From the NCBI GenBank assembly GCA_002753505.1, contig PEAG01000003.1, forward strand, positions 1 to 64,000: a DNA stretch of 64,000 bases, read 5' to 3'. The notes under the pieces were generated by a model. It saw only the letters and a program-made list of their open reading frames with translations. It searched no databases and was not told the origin of the DNA. The DNA is from Magnetococcales bacterium HCHbin5. GTDB lineage: Bacteria > Pseudomonadota > Magnetococcia > Magnetococcales > Magnetaquicoccaceae. The translations under genes and the position numbers were made by a program. Positions 7,195 to 17,261 of this stretch are shown here, piece after piece (position 1 is the first letter of the stretch; each line of letters starts with the position of its first letter).

Positions 7195-9306
7195 ATGAAA
7201 CAGGCCCAACCACCGGCCCTGGCGGCCATCCGTTCAGGCAGTGATTTTGCGCGCTGCTTGGTTCCTTTGTTGGATGCGGTGGGATGGCGAGGTGATCAGA
7301 TCCATCTCCTGGAGGCTTTGCCTCATTTTCCGAATCAAATGGGATTGGTGGAGCTGCTCAACACCATGGCCAATCTCAAGTTTGAAGGAAAACCGCTCAC
7401 CGTTGACTTGCAGCATATGGACGCACGGTTGCTGCCCTGCCTCTTCGTTCCCAAGGGGGGGGGTGCTGCCCAGGTATTGGTGGCCCTGGGCGAAACCGCC
7501 TTTTTCAGCTTCGACGGTGCTACCGGGGAGTACACCCAGTTGTCCAAGGATCGGGCAACAGGAGTGGCCTATATTTTTCGGACGATGAAAAAAGGCTCGC
7601 AAACCTTGCAGCAACCCCAGCCCGATTGGTTCCAACGGGTTTTGACCCGCTTTACCCCCATTTTTATTCATGCCATTCTGGTCACGATCATCATCAGCCT
7701 GTTGACGATTGTTCCACCGCTCTTTGTCAAAGTCATTTTCGATACCATCCTGCTTTCCCGTTCCCAGGAAACATTAGCCTATCTGGCTGTAGGCATGTTT
7801 TTTTTCATCCTTGCCGATACCGGTTTCCGCTTTTTGCGGGTCAATCTGTTTCGCTATGTCAGTGTGCGATTGGGTCACATCATGGGCATTGAGGTGTTTC
7901 GTCGACTCCTTTTTTTGCCACCCTCGGCTACCGAGACCGCCAATCTGGGTTCCCAGGTGTCCCGGGTCAAGGATTTTGAATCCATACGGGAATTTTTCGC
8001 CGGACCGGCTGCCATTGCTCTGTTTGAATTGCCTTTTCTCTTTTTGTTGATCATTGCCCTGGCCATCATTGGCGGACCGGTTGCACTGGTTCCTCTGGGG
8101 ACCATGGTGCTTTTCGCCCTCTTTGGCATGGTCATGATGCCTGTCATCCACCGCACCAATGCCGTTGTAGCCCAGGCCGGGTCGGAACGACAGGCATTCA
8201 TCGTAGAGATGCTTGCCTCTTTGCGTGCCATCAAGCATACCGGTGCCATCCATCTCTGGAATAGCCGCTATCGCACCTTGGCTGCGGAGGCCGCCACTGC
8301 CACCTACGACTCGGCACGGTTGACCGGAGCGGTCAATGCCGTCTCCTATCTTCTGGTCATGTTGGGAGGGTTGGGTACGTTGGTCCTCTCCATTGAGCGC
8401 GTCATGGCGGGCAGCATGACCACCGGCGATCTGGTCGGGACCATGTTTATTGTTTGGCGCATCCTGGCACCCATCGGCAGCGGTTTCGGTGTGCTGACCC
8501 AGATTGGCCGTACCGAAAAAAGCATCGGGCAGATCAACCGCCTGATGTCCATTGCATTGGAGACCAAACAGGAGGCCAATGTGGCTGTCGACAAGGGACT
8601 GATGGGGCAGGTTGCCTTTTCCGGTGTCTCTTTGCGCTATGCCCCAGAGGCCCCCCCCGCCCTGTTGGGTGTGGAATTTGCCGTTGCACCCGGTGAAGTG
8701 ACGGTGGTGGTCGGTCATGACGGGGGAGGGAAGACGACCGTTCTCAAGCTTGTGCTGGGGTTGTACCACCCACAGGCTGGACGGGTGATCATCGACGATA
8801 CCAATGTGCGTCAGTTTGACCCCTTGGTGTTGCGCCGTTCGGTGGCCTACGCACCGAAACGCAACTATCTCTTCTACGGCACCATAGCCCAGAACATTGC
8901 ACTGGCCAATCCTGCGGCCTCGGAGGCCGCTGTGCTGCGAGCCGCCGAGCAGGCCATGGTGCTGGATGAAATTTTGGCCATGCCCAATGGATTGCAGACC
9001 CGCATCGGTGATCATAACGTCAACCAGTTGTCCGTCTCTTTCCAAAAACGCCTCTGTTTGGCCCGTGTCTTTCTGCGCAACTCCCAGATCGTTCTGCTGG
9101 ATGAACCGGAGTACGGCTTGTCGGAACCCCTGCAAGCCCAATTGTTGACCAGACTGGGGGGTATGAGAGGGGAGCATACCCTCTTTATTGCCACGCACCT
9201 GCCAAGTTTTTTCAGTATTGCGGACAAGGCGTTATGGCTGGAAAACGGTCGGGTGCGTGCCTGGGGCCCGGCGGATGCGGTCGCCCGGCTTTACAGCAAA
9301 AGATAA
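7195..9306 (+). CDS. Type I secretion ABC transporter, LapB-type with C39-like domain
   Basis: 703 aa. I chose ATG 7195 because GAAGGGG precedes it; an upstream in-frame start would overlap the hemerythrin gene. Residues 1 to about 130 resemble the inactive C39-peptidase-like domain of RTX and LapB exporters: no catalytic Cys/His/Asp set is visible. Residues about 155-440 form the membrane domain. In the ATPase domain Walker A is intact (GHDGGGKTT, from 507), Walker B is intact (VLLDEP, E637) and the H-loop His is present (ATHL). The signature is LSVSF (612-616) rather than LSGGQ, and the Q-loop Gln is Lys (YAPKRN). Probably heterodimerises with the degenerate half at 4083 and, with HlyD and TolC partners, exports a large protein. 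Confidence 0.92.
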   Translation: MKQAQPPALAAIRSGSDFARCLVPLLDAVGWRGDQIHLLEALPHFPNQMGLVELLNTMANLKFEGKPLTVDLQHMDARLLPCLFVPKGGGAAQVLVALGETAFFSFDGATGEYTQLSKDRATGVAYIFRTMKKGSQTLQQPQPDWFQRVLTRFTPIFIHAILVTIIISLLTIVPPLFVKVIFDTILLSRSQETLAYLAVGMFFFILADTGFRFLRVNLFRYVSVRLGHIMGIEVFRRLLFLPPSATETANLGSQVSRVKDFESIREFFAGPAAIALFELPFLFLLIIALAIIGGPVALVPLGTMVLFALFGMVMMPVIHRTNAVVAQAGSERQAFIVEMLASLRAIKHTGAIHLWNSRYRTLAAEAATATYDSARLTGAVNAVSYLLVMLGGLGTLVLSIERVMAGSMTTGDLVGTMFIVWRILAPIGSGFGVLTQIGRTEKSIGQINRLMSIALETKQEANVAVDKGLMGQVAFSGVSLRYAPEAPPALLGVEFAVAPGEVTVVVGHDGGGKTTVLKLVLGLYHPQAGRVIIDDTNVRQFDPLVLRRSVAYAPKRNYLFYGTIAQNIALANPAASEAAVLRAAEQAMVLDEILAMPNGLQTRIGDHNVNQLSVSFQKRLCLARVFLRNSQIVLLDEPEYGLSEPLQAQLLTRLGGMRGEHTLFIATHLPSFFSIADKALWLENGRVRAWGPADAVARLYSKR

Positions 9307-9321
9307 AGGAGCATCACGATC

Positions 9322-10647
9322 ATGTTTGATGCATTGCAGTCACGACATCTGTCCAAATCTGTGTTGCTTGAAGAGACGGGCAATCCGGTGCTGGTGCGTG
9401 CCGTTATCGGCTTTTCGGCAGTAATATTGCTTTGTTTTCTTTTATGGTCCGCTTTGACCTGGATAGACGAAGTCTCCACAGCCAGTGGGGAGATCATACC
9501 CACGGGGATGATCAAACAGGTACAACACCAGGAGGGGGGGACAGTTGCTGATATTCTGGTCAAGGAGGGAGAGCGCGTTACCGAAAACCAGCCTTTGATT
9601 CTGCTGGATTCCTACATGCCGCGTTCAGAACTGCGCGATGCCTATGCGCAGCGTGCCTTGTACACAGCCCAGCGGCGGCGGCTGCAGGCATTGCTGGAGG
9701 GCAGGGAGCCCACCTTTGACGCCACCCTTTTGAAACCGGCCTTTATTGCCGATGAGATGCGGCTGTTCCGGGAGATGGTTGCCAACCGGGAGCGGGAAGA
9801 GGCCATTGTTCAACAGCAACTGGAAAAACTGAAATCGGCACTGGCTGAACTCGAACAGCGGGAATCGACACTGAATGCTCAAAGCAAACTGATCGAAGAG
9901 GAGCTGCACATGCGCTCCACACTGCACAGCGGGGGAGACGGTTCCAAATTGGCTGTGCTGTTGGTGCAAAGACAGGCGAATGATAATCAAGGTGAACGGG
10001 CAACCATCCAGGAAAAAAAGGCACAGATCCGTCATGACATTGATGAGGCCGGATTCCGTTTGGCAAAGGTGGGTGGTGATGCGCGGGAAAAGGCCATGCT
10101 GGAGTTGGAGCGGGTGGAAAATGACGACAAGAAGACGATGGAGTTGATCAATCGCCTGGAGGAGCGCATTCGCCTGTTGGAAATTCGCGCCCCTATCACG
10201 GGGTTTGTCAACAACCTGAAAGCCCATACCATTGGCGGTGTCATTACCCGTAGCGATGTGTTGATGGAGATTGTCCCGGAGGGGTGGGAGCTGATTGCCG
10301 AGGTAAAAATCACTCCGAAAGATGTCGGCCATGTTCAACCCGGACAGTCGGTCAACATTAAATTTACCGCCTATGATTTTGCCCGGTACGGAGCCATTCC
10401 TGGCAAGTTGGAATCCGTTTCGGCATCCACGTTTTTGGACAAGGGTGGTGCCCCCTACTACAAGGGGTTTGTCCGCCTGGACCGCTCCCATGTCGGCGTC
10501 ACCCCCAACCGCAATGGGCTTGCCTTTGGTCCCATCATCATCGGCATGACCCTGCAGGCTGACATCATTACCGGCAGAAAAACGGTGTTGGAATATCTGC
10601 TCAAACCCATTTATGTATCGACCAGTCAGGCCATGCGGGAACGTTGA
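9322..10647 (+). CDS. HlyD-family type I secretion membrane fusion protein
   Basis: 441-aa periplasmic adaptor linking the ABC exporter to TolC. One transmembrane segment (about residues 25-46) follows a short cytoplasmic tail. A biotinyl-lipoyl-like half (about 60-95) comes next, then a long coiled coil (about 120-290) and a second lipoyl-like and beta-barrel part (about 295-420). AAGGAG lies about ten bases before the ATG. It starts 15 bp after the ABC gene, in the same operon. Confidence 0.93.
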   Translation: MFDALQSRHLSKSVLLEETGNPVLVRAVIGFSAVILLCFLLWSALTWIDEVSTASGEIIPTGMIKQVQHQEGGTVADILVKEGERVTENQPLILLDSYMPRSELRDAYAQRALYTAQRRRLQALLEGREPTFDATLLKPAFIADEMRLFREMVANREREEAIVQQQLEKLKSALAELEQRESTLNAQSKLIEEELHMRSTLHSGGDGSKLAVLLVQRQANDNQGERATIQEKKAQIRHDIDEAGFRLAKVGGDAREKAMLELERVENDDKKTMELINRLEERIRLLEIRAPITGFVNNLKAHTIGGVITRSDVLMEIVPEGWELIAEVKITPKDVGHVQPGQSVNIKFTAYDFARYGAIPGKLESVSASTFLDKGGAPYYKGFVRLDRSHVGVTPNRNGLAFGPIIIGMTLQADIITGRKTVLEYLLKPIYVSTSQAMRER

Positions 10648-10674
10648 GAGATGTCGGGCCAAATGTAGACCCGG

Positions 10675-11997
10675 TCATTGCGGGAGGAGCAACTCCTCCA
10701 GCGTCAACCGGCCGACGACCAACAGCATCTGGAATCGCGCCAACTCCAGGCTGTAGCGATTTTTGGCCAGGTTTGTCTGATTGGAAAACAGTTCGCGCTC
10801 GGAATCCAGCAGGTCCAGAGAGGTTCGGGTTCCCACCCGGAACTCTCGCTCCACCCCATCTCTGGCCATTTTGGCGGCCGCCACAATGCTGTTGAAGGAG
10901 GTGGTCAGTGCCTGACTGCTCTGAAGATCCAGGTAGGCCTTTTCTATCTCACGATAGGCTTGGCGACGCAACCGGTCCAACTCTGCCCATTGGGCATCCC
11001 GCCTGGCCTGGGCCTCTGCGGTTTTGGAAAGGGTCATGCCTCCGGAGTAGAGCGGCAGATCCATTCGCATCCCCAGGGTGTAGCTGTCTGCCTCTTCCTC
11101 AGTGGTTGAGACAACAGTGGTGCCCCCCTTCTGCCAGACGTGGCTGGCACCGGAGGAGAGCGACAGAGTCGGCCAGTGCCCGGCCTGTTCCTGTTTGATG
11201 GCTGATTCAGCCACAGACAATCGTTTGCTGGTCGCACGCATGTCGGGCCGTTGCTCCAGTTGTACCAGCCAGCTTTCCAGGGATCCCTCCCCGGGTGAAT
11301 GGCGGAATCTTGGCAGTGAAAGGCTCTCCCCAGCCGGTTTGCCCACGACCTCAAAAAATTGTGCCCTGGCGACAGCCAGGTCGTTATTCGCGCGGGTATG
11401 GTCCGCGTGTGCGGTGGCCAGCCGGGCCTCGGCCTGGCTGATATTGGTGCGGGTCAGTTCACCCACCCTGTGACGGGTTTGGGTAGAGGTCAGGTGCTGC
11501 TGCATCACCCGCTGGTTGTTTTCGGCCAGACGGACAATTTCCTTTGCCTGTAGGAGATCCACGGTCGCCTTCGCCACTTTAAAAAAAACCGTTTGCATCA
11601 CACCGTCCAGATCGTCTGCGGCGGCACCAATCCAGGGTACTGTCTGATCCAAGGCGATCAAGACTGGTCGATTGTACAACATTTGCGACAGTGTTGCCCC
11701 CACCACGACAGACTGCCCCGAAGTGCCTCCGCCCCGCCAGCTGCTGTGGCTGCTGTTGGGCGTAACATTCACAGCCAGATTGGGCATGAGCTCGGCTCGA
11801 CTTTGTGGCAGACGCTCCTGGGCGGCAACCAGCTTTGCCTGGGCTGCCTTGATCTCGGGATTGTGGTCCAGAGCATGGGTAAGTGCCTGGATGAAGGAAT
11901 CCGAGCCACCGGCTGCGGAACTGACAGGCAACAAGCAAACCGCCAATATGATGAAAGCATTTGATGTGATTGAGTTTTTCTTTAATATGCCTTCCAT
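10675..11997 (-). CDS. TolC-family outer-membrane efflux protein
   Basis: 440 aa with an N-terminal signal peptide (hydrophobic residues about 13-28). The duplicated helical pattern is typical of outer-membrane efflux proteins: ALDHNPEIKAAQAKL near the N-terminus and a matching RVGTRTSLDLLDSER near residue 390. It forms the outer-membrane channel of tripartite exporters. The gene converges on hlyD with a 27-bp gap, so it is transcribed separately. Its position makes it the probable outer-membrane partner of the type I system. Confidence 0.92.
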   Translation of the reverse strand: MEGILKKNSITSNAFIILAVCLLPVSSAAGGSDSFIQALTHALDHNPEIKAAQAKLVAAQERLPQSRAELMPNLAVNVTPNSSHSSWRGGGTSGQSVVVGATLSQMLYNRPVLIALDQTVPWIGAAADDLDGVMQTVFFKVAKATVDLLQAKEIVRLAENNQRVMQQHLTSTQTRHRVGELTRTNISQAEARLATAHADHTRANNDLAVARAQFFEVVGKPAGESLSLPRFRHSPGEGSLESWLVQLEQRPDMRATSKRLSVAESAIKQEQAGHWPTLSLSSGASHVWQKGGTTVVSTTEEEADSYTLGMRMDLPLYSGGMTLSKTAEAQARRDAQWAELDRLRRQAYREIEKAYLDLQSSQALTTSFNSIVAAAKMARDGVEREFRVGTRTSLDLLDSERELFSNQTNLAKNRYSLELARFQMLLVVGRLTLEELLLPQ

Positions 11998-12045
11998 GCC
12001 AACACCTTCATTGCCGATTGTTTTTTGGCGACAGCTGTTATCGGA

Positions 12046-12064
12046 TTGATCCTTGGTCGATCAA
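12046..12064. promoter_or_regulatory. Inverted repeat TTGATC-N7-GATCAA
   Basis: A perfect 6-bp inverted repeat with a 7-base spacer, about 50 bp upstream of the tolC start in the divergent region between tolC and the Hsp70-like gene. It could be an operator or a small hairpin; there is no further support. Confidence 0.25.
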
Positions 12065-12184
12065 GCATAAAACAAGCCAAATTATGCACTTCCTATCAAG
12101 CATGAAATCCTGCGCCAGCGTCTTTTTTGTCGGCAAGAGGGGGATCAGCTCTCAATTCGTTTTACTCTTCAATCCCATATGGAG

Positions 12185-12196
12185 TTGGTATATACT
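12185..12196 (+). promoter_or_regulatory. Possible extended -10 promoter of the Hsp70-like gene
   Basis: TTGGTATATACT contains TGG followed by TATATA, an extended -10 form, 93 bases before the ATG at 12290. No good -35 box is seen. The same 12 bases occur on the minus strand at 36362-36373, upstream of a REC-kinase gene. Confidence 0.3.
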
Positions 12197-12289
12197 CGGG
12201 CACTTCGCGTTGTGTTGTCCTTCCGCAACAGGTGGGGGAGGGGTCGGGAGGGGTGTTTTTTTAGGGATGTTCACGTCAGGGAGTGCGTC

Positions 12290-15235
12290 ATGAAGGTACA
12301 AAAGGTATGGGTGCGCCATGCCCACTTGTCGCCGGCGTTGCCAACGGAGGCTGATGGCAGTCTGGCAAAAGAGCAACGTTTGTTGCGGCAGGAAATTCTT
12401 GAGCTGTTGCTGCGCAAACGGTTTGTCCACTTTGTGCAACATCCCAACCTTGTTTTCGACAACAAATTGAATGCCATCTGGTGGTTGCAGGGCATTCCCG
12501 TGGCTTCAGGACAGATATACCAGCAGCTTTCCCGCCTTGCCGTTCATACCTTCAACCATTGGGAGTTGCCCACGACCGAGGAGCTGCTCTCCATCCGGCA
12601 GGAGCCGCTGGTTGCGCGCAATCCGCTGTTTCAGAACAGGCCACTCTATGCGACCTCCGTCGATCATACCCAACTCAACGAACAGATTGTTTCGGTGGGC
12701 GAACGGCCATTTCATGCCGGGATGGCTGCCGATGAGTCGCCGATAGAGGGGATGGTGATTCCCATTCACCGCATCTCCCAGCGCAGCATTTTTGAGTTTA
12801 TTGTCGCCCATGTGTTGTTTCCGGCTGGAATCGCCGGGGTGCAGAACAAGCTGAGCGCACTCTACAAACTGACCTTGGCCTTGCACAAGCAACGCCCGGG
12901 TGCGGCGGCTGCTCCGTCTCTCCCTTCGGTGCAACAATATCTCCTGGAGGGGGATTATGTGCGTGCCCGATTGCCCGTGTTGGAGGAGAGTTATCTGCAC
13001 GATACCCAGAAGGGGTTGTGGGAGCTGTACCAGCCCAAGCCCCCGTTGGGGAAAGACTGGCTGATGATTCCATTGCCGGAGGCGTGGGAGGCGCGCAACC
13101 CGGAGCGGGATGTGCGCAAGGGGGCGGTAGCCATTGATTTTGGTACCAGTTCCACCGTGGTGGCCTGCCGGGAGCAGGGCAAAACCACCCTGCTGCGGGT
13201 TGGCATCACCGATTTTTTCTGCAAGCCCAAGGCGGAGGATTATCAAAATCCCACCATCATGGAGTGGATCCATCTGCCCAATATTCTGGATGCCTGGAAT
13301 GCCGAGGCCTATCGGCCCATGGTGCGCTGGGATGATTTCCATTTTTCCCATGCGGCACTGGCCAGCTATCGGCAAAATGAGGCGGATCAGCGTATTGTTG
13401 CCAGTATCCTGACCGCCATCAAGCAGATACCGTTGCTGAACGATGGCCGGGACTATTCACTGCGCATCACCGACCAGAAGTCGGGTGCCGACATTGAATT
13501 GGGTACGGTCATGCCGCAGATGCCGGTCCATGGTCAGCGCATCTCCGTTTCTGTCAACGATCCCCTCGATCCCATTGAGTTGTACGCCTACTATCTGGGA
13601 TTGTTCATCAACAGCCGTTCCAACGGGCTGTTTTTGGAATATTACATGACCTTTCCGGTCACCTATCCGAAAAAGGTCAAGCGGCGCATTCTGGCCTCTT
13701 TTGCCCGAGGTCTCATGCGCAGTCTGCCGCAGGCGTTGATGGATTCGCCCCACATTCAGCGTTTTCTGGTCCGGGAAGAGGCCTCCGAGCCGACGGCCTA
13801 TGCGGCGTGTGCGTTGGGGGAGCTGAAGATCCAGCCAACGGAAGCGGGAACGGCCTTTGCTGTCTTCGATTTTGGGGGCGGCAGTACCGATTTTGACTTT
13901 GGCCTCTATCGATTGCCCACCGCCACCGAGGAGGAGCAGGGGTATGAGCATGTCATTGAGCATTTTGGTGCCAGCGGTGACATCTATCTGGGGGGAGAAA
14001 ATCTGGTACATCACATGGCCTTTCTGACCTTTGTCCATAATCTGGATATGTGCCGGGAGTTGCGGGTTTCCTTTACCGCCCCGCCCGAGGCGGAGCTGTT
14101 TGCCGGCCATGAAATGTTTATCGATCGCTCCCATACGGCCCAGGCCAATACCATCCTTCTGATGGCCAAGGTGCGTCATTTGTGGGAAAAATTTCAATGG
14201 TCATCCCCCAATGGGGCGGCTCACCCGCAACCTGCCTCGGGTCGGCGACAGACCGACATCATCGGCGATATTTTGCATCAGTCCATTCTGGACGCAGACT
14301 TTACCCTGGATCCCTCCCTGTCGGGATTTCCCGAGGCAGACAACAGGCTTGCCATCGAGATGGAGTTGTTGAATCGGCAACGGGAAAAGGTATCGGCCAC
14401 GCTGGTTGTGGATCGCAACGCCATCAACCGATTTTTGGTCAAACGGGTGGGCCGGGGCATTTATCAATTTTTTGTCGCCATGCACCAGGCCTTTACCCGT
14501 CGGGGGGCGTTGCCCCAGGAGGTTCACATCCTGCAGGCGGGCAACGCCAGTCAAGCTTCGCTGGTACAGGCCATTTTTGCCATGTTGCTGCAGCAAAACA
14601 TGTATCGCTGGCGGGCTCCAGAGGGGGAAGGGAACGACAATCCGGTCATGATTGCCATTCGCAAGACGCTGCCCATTCTGGACCCGTTGGCCGGTGTTCG
14701 CTTTATGGTGCATCGTCCGCCGGTGGGTGATCCCAACGATTTGTATCGTCCTACTGCCAAAACCGGGGTTGCCATTGGCCTGCTTAAACTGATTCCCGGT
14801 GAGAGTCTGCTCGCCTTGCATACGGCCAGCAAGCGTCGCCAAACACCCGACAAAGCGATCAGGGGGGTGGTGGCGGAGACCATTCAGGATGCGCCGTTCC
14901 ACTACTATGTCGGTCGTTTGAAGAGGGGTCGTTTTCAGCCGGTGCTGATGCAAAACGATCCTTATGGGGAGTGGCGGGAGTTGGGGTCGCCTACCCGGAG
15001 GGCCTTCACCCTGGTCTATTCCAGCTCGCCCCGGTCGGTTTTTGGCGAGTTGGAGCGGGGGGTATCGGAGTTGAGAGAGAAAACGGTGACCTTCAAGAGT
15101 GGGACAGAAAAAAAGCGGTTGTTTGTGCAGGCAGTGGCACCCGCAACGGTTGTAATCTGCCTGGCGGATTCTGTCGAGCAGGTGACGAAGCACTCTGTGG
15201 AGAGCTTGGTTCACATGGTGTTGGAGTTGACCTGA
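12290..15235 (+). CDS. Large Hsp70/actin-fold ATPase-domain protein
   Basis: 981 aa. The start was chosen at ATG 12290, preceded by GGGAG; the frame is open 37 codons further up. The first 280 residues match nothing I recognise. The rest has the actin/Hsp70 ATPase signature: phosphate-1 motif AIDFGTSSTVVA (D283) and phosphate-2 motif VFDFGGGSTDF (D527). Classical DnaK is about 640 aa with the ATPase at its N-terminus, so this is a different family. Its size recalls SrfB-type proteins, but I cannot confirm that. No signal peptide or membrane segment is seen. It appears monocistronic, convergent with topB (4 bp apart). Substrate and role are unknown. Confidence 0.8.
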   Translation: MKVQKVWVRHAHLSPALPTEADGSLAKEQRLLRQEILELLLRKRFVHFVQHPNLVFDNKLNAIWWLQGIPVASGQIYQQLSRLAVHTFNHWELPTTEELLSIRQEPLVARNPLFQNRPLYATSVDHTQLNEQIVSVGERPFHAGMAADESPIEGMVIPIHRISQRSIFEFIVAHVLFPAGIAGVQNKLSALYKLTLALHKQRPGAAAAPSLPSVQQYLLEGDYVRARLPVLEESYLHDTQKGLWELYQPKPPLGKDWLMIPLPEAWEARNPERDVRKGAVAIDFGTSSTVVACREQGKTTLLRVGITDFFCKPKAEDYQNPTIMEWIHLPNILDAWNAEAYRPMVRWDDFHFSHAALASYRQNEADQRIVASILTAIKQIPLLNDGRDYSLRITDQKSGADIELGTVMPQMPVHGQRISVSVNDPLDPIELYAYYLGLFINSRSNGLFLEYYMTFPVTYPKKVKRRILASFARGLMRSLPQALMDSPHIQRFLVREEASEPTAYAACALGELKIQPTEAGTAFAVFDFGGGSTDFDFGLYRLPTATEEEQGYEHVIEHFGASGDIYLGGENLVHHMAFLTFVHNLDMCRELRVSFTAPPEAELFAGHEMFIDRSHTAQANTILLMAKVRHLWEKFQWSSPNGAAHPQPASGRRQTDIIGDILHQSILDADFTLDPSLSGFPEADNRLAIEMELLNRQREKVSATLVVDRNAINRFLVKRVGRGIYQFFVAMHQAFTRRGALPQEVHILQAGNASQASLVQAIFAMLLQQNMYRWRAPEGEGNDNPVMIAIRKTLPILDPLAGVRFMVHRPPVGDPNDLYRPTAKTGVAIGLLKLIPGESLLALHTASKRRQTPDKAIRGVVAETIQDAPFHYYVGRLKRGRFQPVLMQNDPYGEWRELGSPTRRAFTLVYSSSPRSVFGELERGVSELREKTVTFKSGTEKKRLFVQAVAPATVVICLADSVEQVTKHSVESLVHMVLELT

Positions 15236-15239
15236 GCTT

Positions 15240-17261
15240 TTAAATGCTTGCAGGGGCCTGGATATAACGGCACTCCGGGAAACGGTTGCAGGCGATGAAG
15301 CGGCTGCCTGCGTACCTGCCCTGACGGGCCGTACGTTCCACCAGCCTGCCACTCCTGCACTGTGGACAGATCTGACTGGAGCCGCTGCCCCCCTGCAGCT
15401 CAACCCCACGGTTGACCTGCGCCACGCCCGCATGATCCCTGGCCTTGACATTGCTGATCAACTTGGAGACCCAGGTCACCGATTTTTGCTGAAACTCCGC
15501 CAACGATCCGCCCCCCTGGGCAATGTCTTCCAGAGCCTGTTCCCAAACCGCCGTCGTGGCCGGATCGGTGACACTGTGCGGCAGCATATCCACCAACATG
15601 CGGCCAGCCGGAGAGCTGACCAGATTTTTTTTTCCCTCCATGCCCAACAATTTTCGCTTCAGTAAATTTTCGATAATCGCCGCACGGGTGGCCTCGGTGC
15701 CGATGCCGGAGGTCTCGCGCAGGATCTGCTTGAGACGGGGGTTGTCCACCATTTTCCCCACCCCCTTCATGGCCTGAATCAGCGTGCCTTCCGTGTAGCG
15801 ATTGGGGGGCTTGCTCTTTTTTTCCTCCACCTTGGCCTGCTTGACCTGTGCAGGATCACCAGTACGGACAGCCGGCAAACGCTGCTCCGTCTCCTCCTCG
15901 TCACCCGCCTTGTGCCCCCCTGTCGTGTCACCCCGCAAAACCTGCTTCCAGCCGGGAAGCCGCTCAACCCGGCCAACAGCGCGAAACAGCTCCTGACAGA
16001 CCCGGGCTTCGATCACGGTCTTGTCATACTCGAATGGCGGAAAAAACTGCGCCAGATAGTGGCGTCGGATGGTGTCGCAGAGACGCGACTCGTCCGGTGA
16101 CAGGGAGGTCAATGGCACCGGGAGGCGGGTGGGCACGATGGCATGATGCGCGGTGATTTTCCGATCATCCCAAGCCCGGGAGCGCGTGGCGGGATCGGCA
16201 ACCGGAATCAATCGTGCCAGAGCGGGATCTGCACGGGCCAAAGCCTGCAAGATCTCCCCGGCCTCCCGCTGCTGACTGAGCGGCAAATAGCGGCAGTCGG
16301 TACGGGGATAGCTGATCGCCTTGTGGGTCTCGTACAACGCCTGGGCGGTGTCCAGAGTTTTTTTGGCACTCATGCCCCAGCGGCGGGAGGCCTCCTGCTG
16401 CAGCGTGGAGAGATCCAACGGCAGCGGGGGGGGCTCCTGAATGCGTCGGGTCTCCGCTTTGTCGATCAGGCCGTTCTGACCTTGGACCAGACGAAAAACC
16501 GCATCCACCTGCTCCCGGTTGCAACAGCGACCTTCCGCATCAGCCACCGCTTCGCCGGGAACCCATTTGGCGTCAAATTGCCCTTTTTCCACCTGGAGCA
16601 GGAGCAGGAGATCAAAATAGGTGACCGGACTAAAATTTTCGATGATACGATCACGCTCCACCACCAGTTTGAGGGTGGGGGTTTGAACCCGTCCCACACT
16701 CAGCACCCCCTCATAGCCACTTTTGCGCCCCAGGAGGGTATAGGCGCGCGAAAGGTTCATACCAACCAACCAATCCGCCCGGGCACGGCCCAACCCGGCC
16801 TGGTACAAAGGCTCGGTTTTTTCCCCTGGCAGCATGGCCTTCAACGCCTTGCGAATACTGGCATCGTCCAGCGCAGAGAGCCATAACCGGGCAATCGGAC
16901 CGCGATAACCGCATTGCACCAGCACCTCGCGACCGATGGTCTCTCCCTCCCGATCGGCATCCGTTGCCAACACGACCTGGCTGGTTTGTCGCAACAGGGT
17001 CTGGATCACCCTGAGCTGTTTACTCCCACCAGGACGGACTGCCAATTTCCATTGATCCGGGATCAGGGGAAGCGTCTCCAGACGCCACAGTTTCCACTCC
17101 GGTTTATAGTCGTCTGGTGCAACCATCTCCAACAGATGGCCAATGCACCAAGTGACGCGCACCCCCTGACCTTCGAGAAATCCCTCCCGCCTGGTCGTGG
17201 CCCCCAGAATCCGGCCAATATCCCGTGCCTGGGACGGCTTTTCACAAAGATATAAGATCAC
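15240..17261 (-). CDS. topB: DNA topoisomerase III
   Basis: 673 aa, type IA topoisomerase that relaxes or decatenates DNA through a 5'-phosphotyrosine intermediate. It begins with the Toprim domain (MILYLCEKPSQARDI, with the acidic ATDADREGE motif). It contains SVGRVQTPTL and the active-site region ISYPRTD, with Tyr318 as nucleophile. A C-terminal four-Cys zinc element (CPQC...C...C, about residues 635-665) ends the protein. Length is close to E. coli TopB (653 aa). A charged insertion at about 455-490 (GDEEETEQ, KVEEKKSKPP) is unusual but in frame. Confidence 0.95.
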   Translation of the reverse strand: MILYLCEKPSQARDIGRILGATTRREGFLEGQGVRVTWCIGHLLEMVAPDDYKPEWKLWRLETLPLIPDQWKLAVRPGGSKQLRVIQTLLRQTSQVVLATDADREGETIGREVLVQCGYRGPIARLWLSALDDASIRKALKAMLPGEKTEPLYQAGLGRARADWLVGMNLSRAYTLLGRKSGYEGVLSVGRVQTPTLKLVVERDRIIENFSPVTYFDLLLLLQVEKGQFDAKWVPGEAVADAEGRCCNREQVDAVFRLVQGQNGLIDKAETRRIQEPPPLPLDLSTLQQEASRRWGMSAKKTLDTAQALYETHKAISYPRTDCRYLPLSQQREAGEILQALARADPALARLIPVADPATRSRAWDDRKITAHHAIVPTRLPVPLTSLSPDESRLCDTIRRHYLAQFFPPFEYDKTVIEARVCQELFRAVGRVERLPGWKQVLRGDTTGGHKAGDEEETEQRLPAVRTGDPAQVKQAKVEEKKSKPPNRYTEGTLIQAMKGVGKMVDNPRLKQILRETSGIGTEATRAAIIENLLKRKLLGMEGKKNLVSSPAGRMLVDMLPHSVTDPATTAVWEQALEDIAQGGGSLAEFQQKSVTWVSKLISNVKARDHAGVAQVNRGVELQGGSGSSQICPQCRSGRLVERTARQGRYAGSRFIACNRFPECRYIQAPASI

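Noticed and set aside
7774-9198. 474-aa minus-strand frame
   Set aside because: Shadow of the ABC transporter gene.
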